Shown piece after piece: positions 11,801 through 25,347 of a stretch of DNA of 64,000 nt. The position numbers and the translations under genes were made by a program. The stretch's first letter is position 1, and each line of letters opens with the position of its first letter. Below the pieces are notes generated by a model. The model had not been told where the DNA came from, ran no database searches, and saw only the letters and a list, made by a program, of their open reading frames with translations. The DNA comes from Amoebophrya sp. A120 (taxonomy: Eukaryota > Sar > Dinophyceae > Syndiniales > Amoebophryaceae), in the NCBI GenBank assembly GCA_905178155.1, contig CAJINV010000005.1, forward strand, positions 3,757,697 through 3,821,696, written 5' to 3'.

Positions 11801-13989
11801 CCAGTACCACCGTTGGTCTTGTAGTTTTCATCTTGTTCCTGCCGTTGTTCTCCTGCTGTTGCGGTTATTTCCTTCTGCGATGCGGCCTCGACCGTACTGG
11901 TCGCTCTATTTCCGCTTTTTGGAGGCATCCCCGGGCGAAAAGCAGAAGTAGCCCCTGCCGTCAAGGTTGACGTTGTATCACACTTTTTGATCGTGATGTC
12001 TCGCAAAGCGGCCTCCGGGCCCAGGGTGGCAAGGGAAGTTGCGATTCTTTTGCACCACAGGAAATTCTGGTGCTCGGAATGATTTAGTTTCCCTCGGCTT
12101 AAAGCGGATCCATCATGCGTTGCGGACGCAGGATCGTCTCCTGCTTCGCAGCCCAGCACAATCCGAATCTTGTAGGAGAGCGGAGCTTCAGCTTGTTCAC
12201 TACCGCAACTCATCTCTGCGGAAGCAGAAAAAGAGCCTCCGTGTTGTTGATCCGCTAACAACCCCAGAGATCGCCTTGAGGAGCGGGCACTTGCCAGGGC
12301 GTAGCTCGCTGTGAAATCCAAATCTGCTTTATTGGAAGATCCCGCCGCTGCACCAACTCCAGCAACATCGGCACTCGAAGAGGCTGGCGAGGAGGAAGAA
12401 CTTGAAAAATTTCCTGCCACGCGCTGCCCGATTGTGCTGTTGTTCCGGTGCGACACGTGCTGCTCGTTGGTCAGCAGAAGTGTCTCGGCGATGAAGTGGT
12501 TGAGTTCTGTCTTCCTTTTCACATGAGCGGATATCGAAGAAAAGGAGGAGGTAGTAGAGGGAGCCGCAGCTTTTGATGTTCTCCCCTGTACTAGATGACC
12601 GGTCCTATTTGTTCTTCCAGCACAATCTCCGCCTGCGAGCTCGGAAAGCAGCGCTTGCAGGTGCGGGTCTGATTGGAAATCGTTTTTCCTACCATTCAGG
12701 AACAAACAGGTCAGCACGCCAGTCTTCCGGTTCGTCACTTGAACTTGTGGCCCTGGTGCAGCTCCCGGGTGTAGTTCTTCTTGCTGTGCGTCCCTCTGCC
12801 GGGATCTCGCGGAGTCCGGTTCATCTCGCAGAGGCTGAGCTTGTTGATGTTGCCCCGTCGGTGCCCGATTTGATGAATTGCCCACAGGAAGAGTAGTAGC
12901 GACAACGCCTGAGGAGTCCTCACTAGTGACGAAGACTCGCAAAGCGATTGCACTGTAGAAATTATCGCTGCTAGTACCGGTAAATTCGTCGTTCTCGTTT
13001 TCATTCGTTGAAGCTACAGCTTTATCCAAAATGATCCTCGGCAAAACCGCCTCCAAGAATTCCTCTCTTCTGTGTACCGCGACCCGTTTCCGCGGCAAAG
13101 CTTTGCCTTTCCACAGCCCGGAGTGCACATCGGTGAAGGATTCTGGGTAGGATCCGCGAAGCAAGTCGTCCAGTTGCGCGCCCTGCTGGCTGTGATGAGC
13201 GGCGGCAGGCGCAGAAGCAGTCCTGCCGGATGTCGAAGTCCTGCTTGCCGTTCCATTTCCAGTCGCGGTTGTACTAGTGCCCATGCCTACTTCATCCTTC
13301 AGTCCTTGACAGCTGATTTCAATGTGCGGTAGCGGTTGAAAGGGTGCAGGTGCAGCAGACGCACCTCCAGGCGCTTCTGTCTGTTCCGAGGGCCCGAGTT
13401 GATGAAAGGCCGACACTGAGGCGGCACTCGTGCTACTACTTGAACATCGCCCTCGCCCACATGCAGCTGCTCCGTCTATTGGTCTGTTCGCCGGGAAAAG
13501 CGCTGCGGCTAATCCACCGAGAAAATTCGCCCGCCAATCCCCGCTTTTGCCGGATAGTGCGGCGATGTAGGGGTTTGAATTTGCGGTGTAGGACAAACGA
13601 CCTGCAATTTGATGACCATTAGAAGGCATATTGCAGAAGAAGATCGTTTCTCTTCCCCCGGTCTGCAACCGCCTGATCAAGCTACTAAACAACCGCTGCC
13701 GCGTCCAATACGTCGCTAGTTCGGCGGGTGCGTAGGTCCGAAGTAAGGCGTTGCTAGGAGGACGAGGAGCGCTGTCGTCACCTGCTTCTTTGCTGGCATT
13801 CGGATTTTCGCTGCCGGTCCTTGTTGAGACAGTAGGGCCAGCGGTAGGAGTTGCTCTTGCAGCAGCTCCACCCGCGGGAGAGCAGAAATGCGCTTCCACA
13901 TCGGTCTCGCATCGCAGACGGTTGCTTTCCTGCAGCTGCCGGGGACCAGAAAACGTCCCGCCGAGTGAGCTGCGGTGGCTGGTATTCAT
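8872..13989 (-). CDS. Large intronless protein with C-terminal leucine-rich repeats
   Basis: A 1705-residue uninterrupted frame, striking because most large neighbours are split into many exons. The first about 830 residues are low in complexity and probably disordered, with runs of Ser, Ala, Gly and Thr. A charged helical stretch, probably coiled coil, lies near 830-880. From about 1250 on, repeated leucine-rich segments appear: NLSELHYATVLEPGSW, DTLERLVISGNGAIAETLKV and NLKCLELVFEF near 1265-1330, TLEHLAVDESLTSEALLRL near 1500, ELRILEFDQSVLSFQAVGMF near 1575 and PALEFFHVSIPKL near 1625. This spacing suits an irregular ribonuclease-inhibitor-type repeat solenoid broken by disordered loops, a protein-binding scaffold. 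No catalytic motif is seen. The ATG at 13989 is the first of the frame. A frame this long with matching codon bias is certainly coding; the molecular role is not known. Confidence 0.8.
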   Translation of the reverse strand: MNTSHRSSLGGTFSGPRQLQESNRLRCETDVEAHFCSPAGGAAARATPTAGPTVSTRTGSENPNASKEAGDDSAPRPPSNALLRTYAPAELATYWTRQRLFSSLIRRLQTGGRETIFFCNMPSNGHQIAGRLSYTANSNPYIAALSGKSGDWRANFLGGLAAALFPANRPIDGAAACGRGRCSSSSTSAASVSAFHQLGPSEQTEAPGGASAAPAPFQPLPHIEISCQGLKDEVGMGTSTTATGNGTASRTSTSGRTASAPAAAHHSQQGAQLDDLLRGSYPESFTDVHSGLWKGKALPRKRVAVHRREEFLEAVLPRIILDKAVASTNENENDEFTGTSSDNFYSAIALRVFVTSEDSSGVVATTLPVGNSSNRAPTGQHQQAQPLRDEPDSARSRQRDAQQEELHPGAAPGPQVQVTNRKTGVLTCLFLNGRKNDFQSDPHLQALLSELAGGDCAGRTNRTGHLVQGRTSKAAAPSTTSSFSSISAHVKRKTELNHFIAETLLLTNEQHVSHRNNSTIGQRVAGNFSSSSSSPASSSADVAGVGAAAGSSNKADLDFTASYALASARSSRRSLGLLADQQHGGSFSASAEMSCGSEQAEAPLSYKIRIVLGCEAGDDPASATHDGSALSRGKLNHSEHQNFLWCKRIATSLATLGPEAALRDITIKKCDTTSTLTAGATSAFRPGMPPKSGNRATSTVEAASQKEITATAGEQRQEQDENYKTNGGTGGGAGFFSVPGVPDREQIRHLLWSAASQYGATSNITVNREDAPTSTSGSAVASCGGRHTHTHTAAAGGGGGPPQKAYPFAPTLTRRRASTVSSLNSVTNIKVDTVVAAVGAKLQKKLDEAKAAILLEDEKLVLQEEMEELRLDVLLRGSSSPPGGVDAPGDEVPVASSGFARPGGPVLKVVKQQDQKNAKQILGGDVIGSREKRIKSDFSSHTQSFVCHSSKPERLDNLREQVDKRRRLCDQAERLHEAIVNGSSATDAEFFRAEDLLEGDDSNGDHRPPEVKRVGITEDEDEELHLYHNPTTLSSLERNVDALDSLVTKCLDENKSKSTKGGTSPTTTPVVLFQERVAKVVAAMQACELRQMKQMSLEAAEYQGAGGGGDDLDFIYIGTNDHRETTANFRRENVDLNKKCSSSCEKSSTSYDNWKISVFGDAIKKHDYVPMELRQQLAVVNISGADEEEKLLQEAMDNSTETTPNPQRQQDQTFAKPVKTIKRRFLAQQDRKTSDRELVQHLIHHLPPDTGISDATFAHLKAPNLSELHYATVLEPGSWHSLERFAFVCAAHADTLERLVISGNGAIAETLKVILPLFGENLKCLELVFEFECQVEDFCSELEKSMLMTLGSKKQQVGAPLPSVLSREGHVKTTVRVSVRRGRGAVQGSSINTRSTRAAGGTSARNYQQTRGGHDLLRTDRAQFQLPPKLIIGTVCGRKINKRQYDEAELLAQQTAAGTKTDFHNIDSPRSSCKSQAQRRTLSPAVIAKLIRTILHSHKTLEHLAVDESLTSEALLRLCQEVVQVVKLQPNEDKGRRTSAAGIQPPAAPNKQKKDVKKKTRRARPEPPFAGELRILEFDQSVLSFQAVGMFLRTILGGGSGNSQQVLGDGDHDRQILFPALEFFHVSIPKLHNDENFDADEFFSEDQVQDKVNTKKDTTTSALVTSNLPTSLAQLCREAAKVMAQERKKEINIPGVLMSMEKIMS

Positions 13990-15467
13990 TCTGACAGACC
14001 TGACTGCAACGGAATCGAAAGTTTGTGATTTGAATGTTTTTCAACGAAAACCAAGGAATATGGAGTAGAAACCTGACCTGCTCTTTCTTCTATTCGGTTG
14101 CTGCAGCGAAAATGGCGGTAAAAAACCCTCGAACAGGTCCACGCTCATGTCAATGAGGAAAAGAAATCAATAAAAACGCCCCGACCGCTGCACCAAACCT
14201 CAAAAAAGCAATTTGGGGTATTTGCGAGTATCAAAATTCCTCGGTGCACCAGCACCAGAATATCTCTCAAAGAGAAACTCAATTTGCTTGTTTCCGCTCA
14301 ACAACGTACTTGTTGCGTGCCCAAATCTAGGATGCCCTCGTGTTGCGCCCTCACCAACAAGAGCAGCCGCTCTTTTTCGGCTCGAGGATAAATGATGAAA
14401 CCATCAGTCATGCAGGGCCGGAAAGAACTTCAGAATAGCTCTGCCGTATCAGCAGTGGCAGTGCGGGAATCTTTTTCCTCGAATGCAGCGACCTGTCAGA
14501 CTGGATAACTTTTATGTAAAAAGATAGAAGAAAACGATAACTACAAATCCGCTTCTACCCCCTTCCAAACAAAGGCATTGGGAAGCAAAGGATGAGCTGA
14601 AGCATATATAACAGGCAGAAGTTGTCTTCCACGTCTGTGAAAAAATTCTATGCTACATGATCATGCTTGGCACAGTCTGCAGTAGTTGCGAGCGACGTTG
14701 CACTGGCCGCAGACAAAGACATGCGCCGAAGTTATAGCAAAACCCATCCGCGCCAGAAGGTCACGGAAGCTGCTCGCCCTTTCGCTCCACGCTCAGCAAC
14801 AGATCTGCACGCCACTCATCAAGGTCCCCCGAGAAACGCGAAGCAAGCTGCCACATAAATTGTATAATTGAGAACGCGCCTCGATCGTTGTCGCTTCGTG
14901 CACGGGGGTGCACCAGATTGGAGGACACAGGTCCGCCGTAAAGTCGCTTTGATGGTTCTCTCTGGCAGTAATATGATCTTATTCCGAAAGTGGCATACGT
15001 TGGTGGTAGTTGCCTGCGTTCACAGGTTCATAAGGATGCTCTTTCACAGGAGCGAGGCAATGTCTGTGTGCGTACTTTGGTGCGCCCTCGACTTACATAT
15101 AATCATACAATCCGACCTACAGTCGTGCAATCCTTTGGCGTACCCAGAAAATACTTAATCACACAGTCCTACACTCTAACAGGTAAAGATTGATTTGAAA
15201 ACTAGCTCTGGCAGCAACTACGAGATCGACCACAATTCTAGCGAAAGCGTAACATCATCTCGAAAGATGATAGTAGATAAGCGACGATTTTCACAGAATT
15301 CGAAGGACAAAGATGAGCAGAAGCATTTCAAGCAGGCAGAACCAGAATTCTATAGCACTGCTGTGATGTCTGTCCTCTGGCAATAAATTCTACACCACGA
15401 AATCATTATCGATCGCAGCTGTGCAGTAGATTTTCTCACACACGCAGGAGCACGGCTACTGGGTTCT
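13990..15467. other. Intergenic, no gene seen
   Basis: About 1.5 kb with only short open frames on both strands and no codon bias. It presumably contains the 5' region of the 1705-residue gene and the 3' untranslated region of the small secreted protein. Confidence 0.45.
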
Positions 15468-16184
15468 TCAGGGATTAGAATACATGTAGTGTTGCGTTGG
15501 AGCTTGCGCCGGATACACGGCATCACGCGCCAGCGCTGTACAGCACTTATCATATGCGTCCTCGCACGACCCAATCGCACAACCTGCGCAACAACCACCC
15601 CCGCAACATACTGAAATAATTCCCCCGACCCCAGCACCCGGACAACCGCCAAAGACGTACCCAGTGCCGGCACCGATCGCCAAACAACCGGCACCAGCGC
15701 CCGTCCAACAGGCTCCCTCACGGCAGCTCTTTCCCGCTTCCTCGGCCGCCAAAGGACGCTGGTCAATACCGTCCGCCCTGTCAGTGGCGGGTTTACAGTA
15801 AGGGCAGCAGCCGGCGCCAAAACGCTGCAGTAGGACTGTGCGAGGCAGACGGCCGTCCCCGGCTCCGGTCGGTCGAGAAACAGCAGCAGGGGAGCCGGCA
15901 GCTGCTTGACCACCACCAGCAGCAGCAGCAGGGGCACCAGCAGCAGCAGGGGCGCCAGCAGCAGCAGCAGGGGCACCAGTAGCAGCGGCAGCAGCCGGGT
16001 CAGCAGCAGGGGGGTTCAGCAGCGGTAGCGGTAGTTCACGCGCTCCGTTAGGAAGTCCGACGGTCAGATGCAGTCCCTGCACGTGCACCACGCCCGTAGA
16101 AGTCATCAGGCAGAAGTGCTGCACAACAAAGTGCAGAGAGGAGAGAACGGCGAAAACCGTACGTAGGGACGTCATGGTGATCAA
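15468..16184 (-). CDS. Small secreted Ala-rich, Cys-rich protein
   Basis: A 238-residue frame. The N-terminus (MITMTSLRTVFAVLSSLHFV and the following hydrophobic residues to about 30) looks like a signal peptide. Residues about 58-95 are an Ala/Gly/Pro tract encoded by tandem GC-rich triplet repeats, so its length is likely polymorphic. The C-terminal half holds about 15 cysteines, with clusters CCPYC, CCGGGCCAGC and KCC within glycine-rich sequence, which implies extensive disulphide bonding outside the cytoplasm. No family is recognised. A competing frame on the same strand (15350-15976) reads through the triplet tract as leucine runs and lacks the signal peptide. Small secreted Cys-rich proteins are common effector candidates in parasites, but nothing here shows such a role. 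Confidence 0.6.
   Translation of the reverse strand: MITMTSLRTVFAVLSSLHFVVQHFCLMTSTGVVHVQGLHLTVGLPNGARELPLPLLNPPAADPAAAAATGAPAAAAGAPAAAGAPAAAAGGGQAAAGSPAAVSRPTGAGDGRLPRTVLLQRFGAGCCPYCKPATDRADGIDQRPLAAEEAGKSCREGACWTGAGAGCLAIGAGTGYVFGGCPGAGVGGIISVCCGGGCCAGCAIGSCEDAYDKCCTALARDAVYPAQAPTQHYMYSNP
15911..15990. repeat. CAG-rich imperfect tandem repeat inside a coding region
   Basis: About four imperfect copies of an 18-base unit of the form CCAGCAGCAGCAGGGGCA lie inside the gene for the small secreted protein, encoding its Ala/Gly/Pro tract on the minus strand. The unit is a multiple of three, so copy-number change would lengthen or shorten the tract without a frameshift. Confidence 0.75.
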
Positions 16185-16799
16185 GGAGAGATGGCTGAGT
16201 GAGTAACTGGTTGCAAAAAAGCTGCTGTAGTGATGTTGCTTCGATGTAGTGTACGTAGTACTTTTTGCGATCCTCGAGTATTAAAGTGCTCAACTAGAGC
16301 GATGTGGGCTAGTTGTAGACTGTAGACAGATGCTCGTATTGTAAACGCAAAGCCGGTTGATGGTTTGCAAAAACACAACTCCAACAATAAAGATTCTTCT
16401 TGATCATCCATCCCAGGATCCATTTTTACTAGTGCTAGAGCGTCCGCGATCTTGTTCGTGTTCTCTACATTTGTCATTTCCACGAGTCGAGCGACGCTGG
16501 TCAAACCGATTCTTGGCACTGAATACCGCTCCTTTACTAGATCAGAACAAAAATTTGGAAAAGAAACCTTTTTGCTCAGATGCTGCAAGACCGAATTTTG
16601 CAGCTTGATCTGGATCAAAAAATCTTCTGGGACTACTTTTCACGAGAGGATCCATCTCTTTTATGCTGCACGACCTGGCTTTTGAGCTTGATCTACGTCA
16701 TGGTCGAGGAACGGCACACGTATACTTTTTTTCGTACGACCAAAGGATAAGGATCGCACATCTTCTACAATCAGATAATAATAGCTGCACCAAGAATCC
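16185..16799. other. Intergenic, no supported gene
   Basis: Frames on both strands overlap here, but none has convincing composition. The minus-strand frame at 16181-16618 has mixed codon use and no recognisable domain. Confidence 0.35.
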
Positions 16800-17150
16800 T
16801 CACACGTGGCCCAACTCCCCCTCGCTCTCGTCCGCCGGAAAGTCGTCTGTAACCGCCGGCAGCCACGTGATTGGGTGGTGCCCGATTCTTCCGAGCAACC
16901 CAAAGTTGCAGAACAACGCACGGACCCCGGCGGGAAGTTGATAATGGTGTTCCGTTTTTGGGCGTTTGTGGGCGGAGGAACCGCCGTCTTCCGAGACGTT
17001 TCGACCGCACGAGCCCCGTGGCGCGCCCACCTGCATCCCCAGTGCCATTGCCAGCGCACGCCACAGCAGCTGCTCCTGCTGCCCTGTAAGTTTCTGCGAA
17101 GGAAAAAGCGGTCCGCCTTCATCGAGTCGCAAAAATTCCGGGTCCGACAT
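16800..17150 (-). CDS. Doubtful small hypothetical protein
   Basis: A 116-codon frame starting MSDPEFLRLDEGGPLFPSQK, of higher GC than its surroundings and with coding-like third-position bias. It lies on the cluster strand between two better-supported genes. No domain is recognised; a hydrophobic helix-like stretch occurs near residues 28-40. The frame could be a single short gene, or one exon of a gene whose other exons are unresolved: its last codons overlap a possible GTGTGA donor. Two other long frames overlap it on the same strand, so the reading frame choice is uncertain. Confidence 0.35.
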   Translation of the reverse strand: MSDPEFLRLDEGGPLFPSQKLTGQQEQLLWRALAMALGMQVGAPRGSCGRNVSEDGGSSAHKRPKTEHHYQLPAGVRALFCNFGLLGRIGHHPITWLPAVTDDFPADESEGELGHV

Positions 17151-17380
17151 ATGGCCTACTCAGCTGGAGAGACCATCGTCAAGTGGAACGATGTTGTAAA
17201 CCGGTCAGAATTACTCTACTAACTTCTTCTTCATACATATGAAACGGAAGAACGCAAATAAACCATATTGCTCCAACTTCTGCATCGAAAAATTGAACGA
17301 ACTTCAAAGCGGTGCTAAATATCATATTAGATATTGTACTGTTGAGCTGATGTGCAACTAAGACTATAGGCAGATGCAGA

Positions 17381-19894
17381 TCATCGGCATTCTGCATCAC
17401 AAAACGTTCCATTTGAGATTGTTATCCAACCGAGCATGTGATACGCCAGCAGCTTCTCCTCTGTTTGCCAGCCCACCAAGTTCACTTGCCTGCTCAAGGC
17501 ATCGGTACTCGCACTGGTGTGCAAAGAATTCGCCTTCGTGAGGTCGAAGCCCGCACGTTCCGCGATCCTCTTCATGTCCTCACCCCACCTGAGGGACGAA
17601 CCCACGGCGCCCGCAGCGTGAAAGACTAGCGAGTTCTTGTTTGGGTACAGAGCTTGGAGCAGTTCGTTCAGAAACAACACCTCGTCATCCCAGCTCAGCA
17701 GCACCATCATGCTTTCCATGCACATTTGCGCCCGCTCGAGACTCTGCTCTGCTGGAAGCACCTCTACACCAGCGCCGTCGTTCTCGTTGGCACCATCATG
17801 CATGTACGGGTGGTAGCCCGCGCACTTCTCCGTGTAGGCGTTTCCCCACCCGCACGCACACAACGCCTGCGTGAGCGGTAGTTCATTGTAGTCCTTGGGA
17901 CTGTCTACGACGTGGCTCTCGTTCTTTTTCACGAAGAACTCCGGCACTTCAACTTCGTCGAGGCATTTCTGTCCCCACCGGAGAAACACGGCTCGGAATC
18001 CCTCCATGCCGCCCGCCAGGTGGTAGTAACCCCGGCCGCGGGCGTGCTGCGGGTAGCTCGTGCCTTCATCCAGGTGTCGAGCCTCACAGGGCGGCAAGGC
18101 TTCTTTTTGAAGATGCGAGTTGTCTTCACCAGAGTCTGCAATTGGCTCCGAAGATGTTGAAGAAGAAGTGGAACTAGAGGAACCCGAATTTTTTCCAGGA
18201 GGACCAGCTGCATTTTTCCCATTCCGGCCTGTGTGGACATGACAGACGCTGTCCTTGTCCGCGTTCGCCAGGAAGCTCGCGTAGACAACCGAAAGCGTGA
18301 CTTCTTCTTGTTTGAAATAAGCTACATCGTTGCTATGATGTTGCGACTGGGTCGGCGAGAAGAAGTTCACTTGCCTGTCCGCTTCCTCCGCTACCGGACC
18401 CCGGAGAAACGCGGTGGCGCTCGTTTCGGTGGCGCCGCACCGAATGTTGCTGCTCGACAAAGGGTGCAGCTCGATCAATGTTCGCACCGCGTCGTCGATA
18501 GATTCCGCGTGCCGCACAGAATGACAGGCGCGGGCACTGCCAGTAGCTGGCTTGTCGTTCTTGAGGCTGGAGGACTCCGCCGCCCACACCTGGTGCCAGT
18601 TGTCACACACCCGCAGCAGGTTCTGGAAGGGTGGGAAATCTTGCAGCGTTTGCTTTACAGTGCTTGAGGCGCCCCCTTCCTCGTCGTTGTAAACTGTGTC
18701 GTTCATAATTTGCGGTATCGCGAAGGCAATCTGCGCGCTCGCGCCGCCCATGGAAAACATGTTGTGTTCCTGAATGGCGATGGCCTCCAGCTTGGCTTCC
18801 TCCCATCCGTGCAAAACGCGCATGTGGTGCGACCGCTGCAGCGTCGGCCCACGGTTCCCGTACGTGTTCAACGAGAAAACGGCCTGCTCAAATCTTTTCA
18901 AAATTTCGTTCGGCTCGTCCGCTCGGAGGCGCGCGCCAGCGGTTGCGTAGCCGAAAACTTTCACTGGGAAAGCGCCCGTCTTCACGGATTCTTCGGAAAA
19001 GTTGGTGTCGTTGGCGACACGAATGCGACTTGCTAAGTCGAAAACGAGAGACTTGGCGGCGAGTTTGCAGGGGTTGGTCGTTTTTTGCTCTGATGTTTCT
19101 TGTTCATCATCTCCATCGTCGGTCGAAGATGACAGTTGTGTCGGCGCACGACCACACGCGACTAAAATGTCGTCGACTTCTGTCGCGCAGCCGGCGCCAG
19201 GAACAAATTCCAAGGTGTTTGGCTTAATGAAAGATGGTAACAGCTGCAGCACCGTCGTTCTCGTATAATTATCCCGCTCTTGTCCTACTTCTACTACTCC
19301 AATAGGATGATCCTCGCTAGTACTCCGGCGGCACCGCTGCAGCACCTTCGCTCGAGTCCCGGAGCTGCCGATGTCCAGTCCGATCCACAGTTGGAGCATC
19401 GGGCAATTGCCGGCGTCAACTGTGCAGGTTCTTGGGCGAGGATCGTGGTTTTGTTCTTCGGAAGTTGAATTTATTTTCCCATCACTGTAGTTATCATCGT
19501 CGGCGGTCGAGGTAGTTGTAGCTTGATGCGCCCCAACAGACGCGTCCTCCTGTTTCTGCGAAAAGGAAGCGAGAAACGTCGGCGCTGCAAAGTTTTTTTT
19601 GGGTAATTCCGAAACAACCGGCCGTCCTAAGCCGTCAAACCGTTCAACATATGTGGCGGAGGAGGTAGATGTTCCGGCTTGATGTTGTAGCTCTTGCTGC
19701 AGCTTCTTGCCACCAGGAGCACCAGCGCGGTCCTGCAGAAGATGGTTTTGTTTATGCGTCTGATGTTCATTTTTGTGGTCTTTTTTCCGAGTGGCAGCTC
19801 CCTCACCCGTCACCAGCTGCACTTGGATGGAGGAGGTGGATGCCACTGCGAGTGCCGACGCCAGAAGCGTTCTAGTAGCCCGGGCGTGTAACAT
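17381..19894 (-). CDS. Secreted GDA1/CD39-family nucleoside triphosphatase (apyrase)
   Basis: An 837-residue protein from the ATG at 19894, chosen over one 36 codons upstream because MLHARATRTLLASALAVAST begins a good signal peptide. The apyrase conserved regions appear in the usual order: ACR1 GLDIGSSGTRAKV near residue 173, ACR2 VFGYATAGARL near 310, ACR3 GWEEAKLEAIAI near 362, ACR4 FSMGGASAQIAF near 383, and an ACR5-like YHLAGGMEGF near 625. Family members hydrolyse nucleoside tri- and/or diphosphates in the secretory lumen or outside the cell; ACR1 and ACR4 bind the phosphates, and ACR3 normally holds the catalytic Glu (here within GWEEAKLE). It is longer than typical members because of Ser/Thr/Asp-rich insertions after the signal peptide and between ACR4 and ACR5. 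A luminal glycosylation role or extracellular purine salvage are both possible. The frame is continuous; additional 3' exons are not excluded. Confidence 0.8.
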   Translation of the reverse strand: MLHARATRTLLASALAVASTSSIQVQLVTGEGAATRKKDHKNEHQTHKQNHLLQDRAGAPGGKKLQQELQHQAGTSTSSATYVERFDGLGRPVVSELPKKNFAAPTFLASFSQKQEDASVGAHQATTTSTADDDNYSDGKINSTSEEQNHDPRPRTCTVDAGNCPMLQLWIGLDIGSSGTRAKVLQRCRRSTSEDHPIGVVEVGQERDNYTRTTVLQLLPSFIKPNTLEFVPGAGCATEVDDILVACGRAPTQLSSSTDDGDDEQETSEQKTTNPCKLAAKSLVFDLASRIRVANDTNFSEESVKTGAFPVKVFGYATAGARLRADEPNEILKRFEQAVFSLNTYGNRGPTLQRSHHMRVLHGWEEAKLEAIAIQEHNMFSMGGASAQIAFAIPQIMNDTVYNDEEGGASSTVKQTLQDFPPFQNLLRVCDNWHQVWAAESSSLKNDKPATGSARACHSVRHAESIDDAVRTLIELHPLSSSNIRCGATETSATAFLRGPVAEEADRQVNFFSPTQSQHHSNDVAYFKQEEVTLSVVYASFLANADKDSVCHVHTGRNGKNAAGPPGKNSGSSSSTSSSTSSEPIADSGEDNSHLQKEALPPCEARHLDEGTSYPQHARGRGYYHLAGGMEGFRAVFLRWGQKCLDEVEVPEFFVKKNESHVVDSPKDYNELPLTQALCACGWGNAYTEKCAGYHPYMHDGANENDGAGVEVLPAEQSLERAQMCMESMMVLLSWDDEVLFLNELLQALYPNKNSLVFHAAGAVGSSLRWGEDMKRIAERAGFDLTKANSLHTSASTDALSRQVNLVGWQTEEKLLAYHMLGWITISNGTFCDAECR

Positions 19895-20997
19895 CTTGGA
19901 CGTCGTGGGTGTTGTCAGAAATTGTTCAATTTCATACCGAAAAGCTTTCCCGGTTCGGAAGCGGTCCGCTTTAAGCGAATCTTGGTGCGATAGCGATACC
20001 ACATAATTGCATCAACAAGATTTAACAAAAATCTTTATTTGCAATTGTCATGACACGAGTACATCACAATGGCAAGCACGATAGCATACATTCGGGATGA
20101 TCATCCAGACACCTCATTGTCAAGCCCGCCCACGATCGTTATTAGCACGAAGAAACCGCCCAATACGAGCACGATACGAAACCAAAGGATAGAAATAACA
20201 TGGCATCCTCGGTGGAAAAACGACAACGATTGTCATACTTCATTGACGACCCGCCAACCCACACCACGCACGACAAAGCCTCGATACCCTGAAGATGAGA
20301 ACCTCCGCCTCCGGCGGCGCATTTAGAACTTTAACTTGAGCCGGCAAAATCCAACTACGTCGCCCGGTACCTTTCTGTCGCGTGGCGCTTTTTATCAATC
20401 ACTTTCACTTACTACTTTTTCACTTATTGGACAAAGAAAGCAGTCTGTAGCTGTTTTTTGATATTCATAGTTGAAAACAAGACCGCGCTCACTTGTTTTA
20501 GTTGTACATTTAGAAACCTGAAACAGGCTCGCAAAATTTATTTTTCGTGATCTTGATCTTCCATCAAAAACTAGCGGAGCAGGCTCCTGCTTGTGCGTTC
20601 ACGTTACGTATACATCTACATACCATAACAACAATACTATCAAGCCCTCGTTCATTCTACTTTTCCTCGCAAATCCGAAAGATATTTTTCGTCGCTAATT
20701 GTCTACTTTGGCATCTTCATCATATATCAACATTATGGCGCGAAATTGTCAAACTTGGAAAATGGGCAAATCAGTGCAACAAGCTGGAAGTCTTGCAACA
20801 GACTCCACTTCGTTCAGAAGATAAATTTGGTACTTGCGCTTTTGTCTGAATGCGCAGACAGAAACAAAGAACTTTGTAGCAGCAGGAGGAACGAGAGTGG
20901 CGAGAACGAAAATAAATTCGTTTGGAAATTGTTTTTCGCCCTGGCGGTTCTAGCTCGGCTGCACATGTTCATCAAAAGGAGCCCAGTCTTCCAGGAT
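19895..20997. other. Intergenic, no gene seen
   Basis: About 1.1 kb between the apyrase and the PKG stop codon at 20998. Several overlapping plus-strand frames have no coding bias, and the sequence is A/T-richer than the flanking genes. Confidence 0.45.

Positions 20998-25347
<4,350 letters not shown>

Noticed and set aside
15350-15976. 208-codon frame overlapping the small secreted protein
   Set aside because: It reads the triplet repeat as leucine runs and lacks the signal peptide and cysteine clusters of the alternative frame.
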